DNA from: a virus
Strand: one strand, 5' to 3'
IMG/VR virus record: IMGVR_UViG_3300002835_000993
Coordinates: 1-25,397 of that record
DNA length: 25,397 nt
Below, piece after piece: positions 19,224-25,397 of the stretch. The position numbers and the translations under genes were made by a program. Under the pieces are notes generated by a model, which was not told the origin of the DNA, did no database searches, and saw only the letters and a list, made by a program, of their open reading frames with translations. How positions within the stretch are numbered: the stretch's first letter is position 1; each line of letters starts with the position of its first letter.

Positions 19224-19814
19224 TCAGCCTCCTGCGAAGTAGAACTCAAGGCGAACAACATCACCGACGGCTTCGCCTGTCTGCGTCAGGTTTCCACTCT
19301 TGGTAAATCGGACGGTTCCCGCAGCTACTCCAACCGTTTCGGTCAGGAACAACTGAGTCAACGGTGTTCCGCGTGTTCGATTGATGTAACGCACAAACCC
19401 ACCTGTTCCGTAGATGGTCAGGAAGTTCGCAGGATTACCTGAGTAGATAAACCCAAGTTTGATCTCTAGGTATCCGTTGGTTGCTCGGTACAGGCGGGCA
19501 AGATTTGCGTTACCCGGGTGGAACACAGGCTGTGATTGATCGAGAACGCCAAAGGAAGTACCCATGTCGAGTTGGTAACTTCCGATGTCGGTAAACCCCG
19601 TGGTCGAGTTTGTGCTTCTTGCCGCGATTGTTCCGGTCAGCGTGAAGATGGGATTGCTTGTAAATCCAGAAGCGACATCCGTCGCGCCTTTGTCGAAGTG
19701 GGGCAATGCCTCATCCTGAACTAGAACCTCGCTTAGTTTCTCGGTGTCTGCGACTAAAGGTGTTGTACTGCCGCTGAGATTCTTGAGAAACGCAGCGCGT
19801 CGAATCAGGTTCAT
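19224..19814 (-). CDS. Beta-rich virion-type protein, paralogue B (196 aa)
   Basis: ATG 19814-19812 overlaps the upstream stop as ATGA. N-terminus MNLIRRAAFLKNLSGSTTPL parallels the neighbour's MNILRRALFHQNLFSTTEDA. The rest is Gly/Thr/Asn-rich and beta-rich (SNPIFTLTGTIAARSTNSTT; GYLEIKLGFIYSGNPANFLT; VRFTKSGNLTQTGEAVGDVV), ending VRLEFYFAGG. The pattern fits a surface or tail-associated structural protein. An upstream in-frame extension to 20174 is a shadow of the neighbour and excluded. The two-base gap to the small terminase gene keeps it in the late operon. Function inferred only. Confidence 0.68.
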   Translation of the reverse strand: MNLIRRAAFLKNLSGSTTPLVADTEKLSEVLVQDEALPHFDKGATDVASGFTSNPIFTLTGTIAARSTNSTTGFTDIGSYQLDMGTSFGVLDQSQPVFHPGNANLARLYRATNGYLEIKLGFIYSGNPANFLTIYGTGGFVRYINRTRGTPLTQLFLTETVGVAAGTVRFTKSGNLTQTGEAVGDVVRLEFYFAGG

Positions 19815-20359
19815 CGTGGATTCCCCGTTAGGTAGACCTTCAAGATCATCGCGTCTCCCGAGGCCAGTTGAACCGGATCGAATCGAGCCTGTCCATCGAA
19901 GCGGATGATTGAGACTGACTGCCTGAGCATCGTCGTCATCGGGATCTTGTTGCCCGTCTTGATGTGCATCAGGATTCCCCATGCCCTCGGGTACGCGCCG
20001 ATGAATCCGTTTGGATCCCCCACGCTGTTGATGTCGATTCGGGCTTGAATCGGATCGGTGCTTCCGGTGCCTGTGGACACCTGTCCTTTGTTGAAGCTCG
20101 TCATCGGTGCTATCGAGAGCGATCCGCCCTCGATATAGCTGTTCTGCGTGTACACCGCCGAAGACACCGACCAAGTGGGAGCTGAACCAGACAGGTTGAA
20201 CGCCGCCGTGAAGGCCAGATAGTTCTCTACTTCCAGCCCACCGCTGAGATGATGCGAGGTCTGCGACTGAACCGGAGACGACAGCGGAGAGCCGGGATAG
20301 GCATCTTCCGTAGTCGAGAACAGGTTCTGGTGGAACAGGGCTCGTCGCAGGATGTTCAT
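19811..20359 (-). CDS. Beta-rich virion-type protein, paralogue A (182 aa)
   Basis: ATG 20359-20357 overlaps the upstream stop (TGATG). N-terminal pattern MN-[IL]-[IL]-RRA-x-F-x-x-N-L is shared with the following gene. Beta-rich body (LAFTAAFNLSGSAPTWSVSS; SYIEGGSLSIAPM), a segment with RAWGILMHIKTGNKIPM and a C-terminus ending MILKVYLTGNPR, similar to the paralogue's hydrophobic end. Probably a receptor- or tail-associated structural protein; no diagnostic family. Confidence 0.68.
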   Translation of the reverse strand: MNILRRALFHQNLFSTTEDAYPGSPLSSPVQSQTSHHLSGGLEVENYLAFTAAFNLSGSAPTWSVSSAVYTQNSYIEGGSLSIAPMTSFNKGQVSTGTGSTDPIQARIDINSVGDPNGFIGAYPRAWGILMHIKTGNKIPMTTMLRQSVSIIRFDGQARFDPVQLASGDAMILKVYLTGNPR

Positions 20360-20655
20360 CAGATCCCCAGCCACCCGCTTACAAGGCCGCTGGTCCACGA
20401 TGTGATGTTGAGCCGCATCAGCGGCATCAGCGCAACGGTCTTCGCCTTGCTGCTGTCCGTGCTGGCAATCGTGGTGATGGTCGTCCAGTTAGCGGAACCA
20501 GTCAAGCGGCCTTCAAGAGTGACGGTTGCGGTTCCCGCAAACTCAGCCTGAAAGACACCGACGCGCTCATCGACATAGTGATCGAAGGGCGTTTCGAAAG
20601 TGACATCCGTGGGAGCTCCCGTCGCGGACTTCGAACCGAGGAAAATGACACGCAT
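20359..20655 (-). CDS. Small beta-rich protein (98 aa), unknown
   Basis: Start at ATG 20655-20653, behind AAGGG; an in-frame extension to 20736 overlaps the neighbour and is rejected. The sequence (MRVIFLGSKSATGAPTDVTF; FQAEFAGTATVTLEGRLTGS; TTITTIASTDSSKAKTVALM) has alternating hydrophobic residues and reads like a small beta-sandwich, ending SGLVSGWLGI. In a late operon between a holin-like gene and the two paralogues, a tail- or capsid-decoration role is plausible but unproven. Confidence 0.65.
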   Translation of the reverse strand: MRVIFLGSKSATGAPTDVTFETPFDHYVDERVGVFQAEFAGTATVTLEGRLTGSANWTTITTIASTDSSKAKTVALMPLMRLNITSWTSGLVSGWLGI

Positions 20656-20660
20656 GATGA

Positions 20661-20870
20661 TTATCCCTTCAATGGAATGAACTTGACGACAAGACCCGAC
20701 AGGAACGAGATGACCGCGGCGGCACCGAGCAGCCACGCCTTGCTCTGCTCAAGGTCGCGGACGCGAACATCGAGCCGTTGTAGTTCTTCCTGCTGGATGC
20801 GGAGCGAGGTCATCATTGCATCGACCTTGCCTTCCAAACGACCAAGCGCAATGAGCACTTCCTCGTTCAC
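20661..20870 (-). CDS. Holin-like or XhlA-like coiled-coil membrane protein (69 aa)
   Basis: Starts at GTG 20870-20868 overlapping the previous stop as GTGA. The N-terminal 45 residues form a coiled coil (LEGKVDAMMTSLRIQQEELQ, then RLDVRVRDLEQSK); residues about 46-66 are one hydrophobic span (AWLLGAAAVISFLSGLVVKF) and the end is basic (IPLKG). This coiled-coil-then-membrane arrangement resembles phage XhlA-type proteins that assist holins, and T7 carries its holin (gp17.5) at the same map position after the tail fibre. I infer a lysis role; an endolysin is not in the window. Confidence 0.6.
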   Translation of the reverse strand: MNEEVLIALGRLEGKVDAMMTSLRIQQEELQRLDVRVRDLEQSKAWLLGAAAVISFLSGLVVKFIPLKG

Positions 20871-21178
20871 GGCGTGTACTCCGATGCCTTGATGATGTAC
20901 AGGGTGTTTGCCACCGGAGCCGAGATGTTCGGTAGCGTGAAGTTTGCGCCGCTTCCACCGAAGGTGTACGCAATCTTGGCGAACAACGCGGAGTAGGTAG
21001 TGGTGCTGACGGAAGCTCCGTTGCAAGCAAGCCATCCTTTCGGAGCGACCGCGGCCGCGATGAGCTTGACATCACCAACGCCCATGAGTTGGTCGGTATA
21101 GGCGCGGATCTCCGACAGGTTGTTGGCTGTCTTGAGCAATCCCGTGGACTGCACGGCTTGGACATTGTTGAGCGGCAT
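20867..21178 (-). CDS. Tail-collar domain protein (103 aa)
   Basis: ATG 21178-21176 behind TAAGGA. Residues about 48-90 match the phage tail-collar fold: PKGWLACNGASVSTTTYSAL, then FAKIAYTFGGSG and FTLPNI. The N-terminal third (MPLNNVQAVQSTGLLKTANN) is probably an oligomerising helix. Short compared with proteins that carry this domain at the end of fibres, so it may be a separate fibre tip or assembly factor acting on the preceding tail fibre. It directly follows the fibre gene after 11 bases. Confidence 0.8.
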   Translation of the reverse strand: MPLNNVQAVQSTGLLKTANNLSEIRAYTDQLMGVGDVKLIAAAVAPKGWLACNGASVSTTTYSALFAKIAYTFGGSGANFTLPNISAPVANTLYIIKASEYTP

Positions 21179-21189
21179 GAGGTTGTTCC

Positions 21190-22812
21190 TTAGCTGTCAG
21201 CGATGTAGGTACCAGAAAGATACAGCGAGGCTCCTGCGGTGATGTTTGCCTCGGTTACGACAGCCGATCCCGTAGCTGCACTCTGACGGATGGTCACATA
21301 GGTCGGATTGGTCGGGTCGATGAATCCGAGCAACGCGCCCGTCAACCCCGTGAAGTTGTTGAACCCCACGCAACTGACCGGAGCCCAGCCATTTGCTTGG
21401 CAGCTGAACGGAAGGCCGCGCACAACGACATTGCCCACACCTGCTCCCTTGGTGTTGACGACAATCGAAATCGTGAACACCACAACGCGGTCGATCTTGA
21501 TGTACCGCGCGAACCGGGAGGTGTACGAACTGACTTCCGTGGTTCCGAGATACAGCGTCGGCGTGAACTGCGCTGTCTGTAGGCCAGTCAGCGTCAGGTT
21601 GTTCATGGCGATATTTGCCGTAGGAACGGCAAATGTGCTCAAGGGAATCGAACTGGCCGCCGTCAGCACCGCAGTTCCAGATGTGTTGGCGTTCAGCAGG
21701 CGAAGGTCGCTTCCAGCTCCCGTGAAGCTTGTCTGCTTCAACTGCGCGAATGAGACGGATGCGTCTGCAATCTTCGCGTTGTTGACCGCAAGATTTGCGA
21801 TCTTTCCCGTCGTGACATTCAAGTCAGCGATCTTGTCCGTTTCGACCGCGCTTGCCGCAAGCTTCGCCGTAGTGACGGCAAGACTTCCGATCTTGTCCGC
21901 CGTCACAGCACCGCTTCCAAGCTTGGCTTCCGTCACCGCTGCGTTGTTCAGCTTCGCGGTCGTGACCGCAAGGTTGGCAATCTTCGCAGTCGTGACTGCA
22001 TCATCGAGGATCTTGGCCGTCTCGACCGCACCGTTGGCGATGTACTGCGCGGTCACGGAACTGTTGGGCAGCACATCAAGCGCGTTGCGGGCCACGCCGA
22101 AGTTGCGGATGACAATGTTGTCCGTCCCCGCTGCCGGAGGTGCGGTGAACTGGATCTGCCAATAGGGACCGACTGCAACGATGTCGTAGTTGGTCACAGG
22201 CCGCTGGAGAACACCGTTGACTTCAACGATGAACATCGCCGGATCGGTGCAGGTGGGTTCGGGATTTGTCAGGTAGATATCCTCGACAGAACCATCGCCG
22301 CTGAAAGACCAGCTCTGCGGAACCGTGAACGCACCGAACAGCGACAGCGAATCGACATACTGCTTGTTCGCCGCATCCGTCAGGTTCGTCGGAGGAGACA
22401 CACGCTCGATCCGCAGGTTGGTCGCATCCCATGCGGTGCTGAAGAAGTTCTTGCCCATGCCGCCAGCACCTGTGTCCTGCGCTTCCTGCGCGATGAACAG
22501 CTGCTGCTTCTGGGCGTTGTTCATGTCCTGTGCCGTGAGCACGGACGCATCGGCAAAGTTGACCTGTAGGCCAGCGACCGTCTTCGGCGTGATCCGCTTG
22601 ATCTCGATGTAGTCACCCGATGACGGGAAGTTTCCCGCCGTGAAGGTGACGGTCTTCGCCGTCGTGTTCAGCGTGTAGTCGGATGTGAGGGTCTTCAGCA
22701 CACCATTCACATAGACATAGATGTGAGCGGAGGAGATGTATCCGTCAATCTGCGCCCAACTGAACGGGCCTGCCGTTCCGTTTCCGGTTGAAGCTTGAAA
22801 TGAGTTGGCCAT
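21190..22812 (-). CDS. Tail fibre protein with T7-type N-terminus and decapeptide repeats
   Basis: 540 residues; ATG 22812-22810 overlaps the upstream stop (TAATG). Residues 1-115 match the T7 tail-fibre N-terminal domain that docks to the tail: IYVYVNGVLK, YTLNTTAKTVTFTAG, DYIEIKRITPKT and ADASVLTAQDMNNAQKQQLF. A second domain (about 196-236, VEVNGVLQRPVTNYD, then WQIQFTAPPAAGTDNIVIRN) repeats the same pattern. Residues 251-360 are 11 consecutive 10-residue repeats of type AVTTAKIAN[LD]. The C-terminal ~180 residues are beta-rich and would be the receptor-binding region. Role: adsorption to the host surface. Confidence 0.9.
   Translation of the reverse strand: MANSFQASTGNGTAGPFSWAQIDGYISSAHIYVYVNGVLKTLTSDYTLNTTAKTVTFTAGNFPSSGDYIEIKRITPKTVAGLQVNFADASVLTAQDMNNAQKQQLFIAQEAQDTGAGGMGKNFFSTAWDATNLRIERVSPPTNLTDAANKQYVDSLSLFGAFTVPQSWSFSGDGSVEDIYLTNPEPTCTDPAMFIVEVNGVLQRPVTNYDIVAVGPYWQIQFTAPPAAGTDNIVIRNFGVARNALDVLPNSSVTAQYIANGAVETAKILDDAVTTAKIANLAVTTAKLNNAAVTEAKLGSGAVTADKIGSLAVTTAKLAASAVETDKIADLNVTTGKIANLAVNNAKIADASVSFAQLKQTSFTGAGSDLRLLNANTSGTAVLTAASSIPLSTFAVPTANIAMNNLTLTGLQTAQFTPTLYLGTTEVSSYTSRFARYIKIDRVVVFTISIVVNTKGAGVGNVVVRGLPFSCQANGWAPVSCVGFNNFTGLTGALLGFIDPTNPTYVTIRQSAATGSAVVTEANITAGASLYLSGTYIADS
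21733..22062 (-). repeat. Eleven 30-bp repeats encoding the decapeptide array of the tail fibre
   Basis: Codons 251-360 of the tail fibre gene keep a strict 10-residue register (x-A-V-T-T-A-K-I-A-N and variants such as GAVETAKILD, AAVTEAKLGS). DNA similarity among copies (GTGAC..CA..GCTTCG words) makes the region prone to copy-number change. Such repeats form rod-like trimeric shafts in fibres. Confidence 0.85.
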
Positions 22813-25397
22813 TACCTACCTCGGGAGTATTGAAGAAGCTCTGCGAACGGCTTTCCGCTTGCCGCTCCAATGACTGTTGCCCTGCGGTGGCGTTCCGCTT
22901 CCATAAGGTCTGGGAACTCCTGCATGGTTTGACGGAACGCAGCGTCACGGTACCGCGAGATCAGCTTTCGCAGCATCCCGACGCGGGGTGAGTCGTATCC
23001 TTCGACGCTGGTGGGGTCGGTGCGCTGGTAGCCAGACGACTGGATCAGCTGCTCCATAGATTCCCGGAGGGTGCGTCCGCCAAGCCGGACCTGACCCGTC
23101 AGCTCCTGCCACCTGTCGTAGGAGTTCTGGCCCTTCCGGTTCACATACGCGCGGAGATCCACATCGTTTCGCATCGCCCGCGGCGGCGTGAATCCAGCAC
23201 CAAGCTGCGCCAGCTCCTGCGCGATGATGTCATTGTTGACCTTGCTGTAGGAGAACGGCCATGCTGGAGGAACCGCACCGAGAATGCGCGACCGTCGCAG
23301 CGGCTCACCAAGCACATCGCGGCGGGGGGCGACATTCTCAGCGATGCCGGGAATGCGGTTTCGAATCGCATCAGCGATGGTCTGCACATCGCGCATCACG
23401 GGATCCATGCCGAGGATGTCCTGAGTCTGCGACAGCGCGGACGGGACGAACGACGCGATGGTCTGCTCAAGCCAGTCCGCTCCGTAACGCTCGGCATCGG
23501 ACACCGCGTTGGCAGCGCGGACCAGACCAGTCAGGTAGGTCTTGTTGGCGATGTTGTTCGCCACGGCCGCAACCACACCCTTGAGCGTGACCTCGATGAC
23601 GCTCTTCTGCGCGTCTTCGGCGTTCGCATACGCTTCGTGCAGGTCAGCCACGACACCGAAGAAGGTCGCAAATGGATCCATTCTCCGGTAGCTGATGTAG
23701 GTGTCGCCCACCTTGATCGAATACGGCTGCCAGCCGGACTTCGCCAGATAGGCCCGCTCTTCTGGATCCTTGGGGCCGGATCCAGTCAGGATTCCCGTAC
23801 CTGCCGCGACGATGGCCGACATCGTGATGAGCGTTCCGCCCGACATCCGGCCAAGTGCCTGCGCCCGTCGAACGGGATCGCCGCTTGTGATGTCACGCTG
23901 GAAGCGGGTGCTGATCTCGCTGAGGTGCGGGATGTTGTACATCACGCCGGAGATCGGGATCCGCTGCGCGAAGAACAGCGTCAGGTTCGTCGGGGTTCGG
24001 ACGAACGGAATCAGGATTCGCAAGGACGGGTGCTGTCCGACAAGCACCTGAACCTTCGCGCTGATGCCCTCAAGACCTGCGCGGTCGGATCGAAGCTCGG
24101 TCGTGAAGGTTGCTTCACGCGCCGTCGCCCGTGCCCGCTTTGCCAGCTCACCGTCGCTGGCATTCCAGTTGGCCTTCATGTACTTCTTGATGAAGTCGAG
24201 GTGGTCTGCGCTGCCTTGAGCAAACGATCCCTGCGCGATCTCCCTCTGTGCCGCGTTGTTCGCGTCCGCACGGATCTTCTTCTCCGCGTAGAACTGGCCG
24301 TCTTCCACCATTCGCTGGAATCGCGTCTCGACAAACTGTCCCATCTGGTCCTTGGCCAGACGGCCTGCCGCGACTTCCTGCATGGCATCGGCAAGGAGTC
24401 CTGCCTTGACGGTGCTTCGGTAGGACATCTGCTTGAAGAACTCGTCGGTTGCCGACAAGGCCGTGCCCGGTGCATTCACGACGGTCCCGAGGAAGTTGGC
24501 GAACGCCCCGATCTTGCTGTTGTCGGCAAAGCCGAACCCAGCAGCGGAGATCGCACGGTCGCGGGCCGACACATTTCCAGACAGGCCCGAAGGCGCAACC
24601 TTGTCAAGGATGTTGTCTCCGGTCTTGAGAACGACACCCGCGTAGTGCATGGCATCCTTGACCTCGGAGATCATCGCGCCGTACCGCATCATGGACTCAC
24701 GCATCAGCGGGAAGTTCTTGTCGATGCTTGCTCCCAATGCCTGCTCAAGCGGCGCGTACAGCATTGCCGCGGTGTTCGATGTGGCGTTGACCGCGAAGGT
24801 GATGGGTCCGCTCAGGATGGAGTTCATCCAGTACTCGGTCAGCACGGGGATGATGCCGTGCCTACCGCCCTGCGTGGCACGGATAGCACTCGACTGACCG
24901 CCACGCGCCTCTGCCGCACGGGAACGCTCCATCGCATCCTTGACCGCAACATCTCCTCCAGCTGCGTCGATGATGTCATCGACCATCTTCGGGTCGTTCA
25001 GCATGGTGTCGTCCACAAGACGGACGACTCCGATGCCGGGACCCGGCACGATGTTCTGCGATCCGAGTCCACGCGCAACCGCGGCTTGGTTCCGCCGCGT
25101 GTGCTCCAGAAGCACATCGACACGCTGCTGCATTGCGATGAACTTCGCCATGTCCTGCTTGGAACCGGAGATCAAGGCCGCCTCGCGGGCTTGAATCAGC
25201 TGGCCTGCCGCCTCGCTCAGGATCATGCGGAGGCCGAGGTGACGCGACATGAATCCCTGAAGCGCATCCTCGTCCGCCTTGAGTGCCTGAGTGAGCTCTG
25301 GCATCGTGCGGTATCCGGTGAAGTCGGCCACCTGCATCATCTCGCGTTCGGCCGCCGCAACCTGCGAGGCGCGATCCATCGAGTTGTACTGAACGCG
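22812..25397 (-). CDS. Large internal virion protein, C-terminal part (5' end beyond the window)
   Basis: The frame is open to the right edge. An ATG exists at 25379-25377, but no ribosome site precedes it and the six upstream codons have no stop, so I treat it as the C-terminal 860 or so residues of a longer protein. Long Ala-rich helical stretches, for example AQGSFAQGSADHLDFIKKYM; a membrane-like segment GGTLITMSAIVAAGTGILTG; and SILSGPITFAVNATSNTAAM near residue 190 of the visible part. Length, helical character and location before the tail fibre gene match T7 gp16, the ejection protein that crosses the host envelope. A transglycosylase domain, if any, would be in the missing N-terminus. 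Confidence 0.75.
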   Translation of the reverse strand, partial: RVQYNSMDRASQVAAAEREMMQVADFTGYRTMPELTQALKADEDALQGFMSRHLGLRMILSEAAGQLIQAREAALISGSKQDMAKFIAMQQRVDVLLEHTRRNQAAVARGLGSQNIVPGPGIGVVRLVDDTMLNDPKMVDDIIDAAGGDVAVKDAMERSRAAEARGGQSSAIRATQGGRHGIIPVLTEYWMNSILSGPITFAVNATSNTAAMLYAPLEQALGASIDKNFPLMRESMMRYGAMISEVKDAMHYAGVVLKTGDNILDKVAPSGLSGNVSARDRAISAAGFGFADNSKIGAFANFLGTVVNAPGTALSATDEFFKQMSYRSTVKAGLLADAMQEVAAGRLAKDQMGQFVETRFQRMVEDGQFYAEKKIRADANNAAQREIAQGSFAQGSADHLDFIKKYMKANWNASDGELAKRARATAREATFTTELRSDRAGLEGISAKVQVLVGQHPSLRILIPFVRTPTNLTLFFAQRIPISGVMYNIPHLSEISTRFQRDITSGDPVRRAQALGRMSGGTLITMSAIVAAGTGILTGSGPKDPEERAYLAKSGWQPYSIKVGDTYISYRRMDPFATFFGVVADLHEAYANAEDAQKSVIEVTLKGVVAAVANNIANKTYLTGLVRAANAVSDAERYGADWLEQTIASFVPSALSQTQDILGMDPVMRDVQTIADAIRNRIPGIAENVAPRRDVLGEPLRRSRILGAVPPAWPFSYSKVNNDIIAQELAQLGAGFTPPRAMRNDVDLRAYVNRKGQNSYDRWQELTGQVRLGGRTLRESMEQLIQSSGYQRTDPTSVEGYDSPRVGMLRKLISRYRDAAFRQTMQEFPDLMEAERHRRATVIGAASGKPFAELLQYSRGR

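Overview
The window is about 25 kb of a T7-like podovirus genome (Autographivirales type). The evidence is a single-subunit RNA polymerase, a gp2.5-like ssDNA-binding protein, a gp4-like primase-helicase, a family A DNA polymerase, a gp6-like exonuclease, gp18/gp19-like terminase subunits, a T7-type tail fibre and the start of a portal gene. Every supported gene is on the minus strand, so the window reads biologically from right to left. A tyrosine recombinase next to the RNA polymerase suggests a phage able to integrate. The host is not identifiable; strong GGAGG Shine-Dalgarno sites and a moderately GC-rich backbone only say a GC-rich bacterium.

Layout in transcription order. 25.4-17.2 kb is late virion and packaging: a large internal virion protein (5' end outside the window), tail fibre with decapeptide repeats, tail-collar protein, holin-like small membrane protein, three small beta-rich proteins (two of them apparent paralogues), small terminase and large terminase. 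17.2-14.2 kb follows: a 300-bp non-coding block packed with CTAG sites at 11-bp phasing, small genes in ATGA/GTGA overlaps, an orphan cytosine-C5 methyltransferase, a tRNA-like structured RNA and a rho-independent terminator. 14.2-10.4 kb is a very GC-rich island holding an unrecognised minus-strand gene cluster (six small proteins plus a 32-aa membrane peptide), with repeated leaders, repeated intercistronic hairpins and a triplicated 55-bp hairpin array at its end.

From 10.3 kb a good sigma70 promoter drives integrase and RNA polymerase, followed by the replication block: SSB, RusA-type resolvase, primase-helicase, DNA polymerase, a free-standing LAGLIDADG endonuclease, 5'-3' exonuclease and a dATP/dGTP diphosphohydrolase-like protein. 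Three small proteins then lead into the portal gene, which runs off the left edge.

On a T7 map the window covers the end of the late region, the early region and the middle region. It therefore crosses the usual genome ends, and the rest of the head and tail genes must lie outside it. The most interesting part is the 10.4-14.2 kb island. It sits where T7 keeps its host-takeover genes, has a composition unlike the rest of the phage, shares a leader motif with a flanking phage gene, and encodes proteins I do not recognise.
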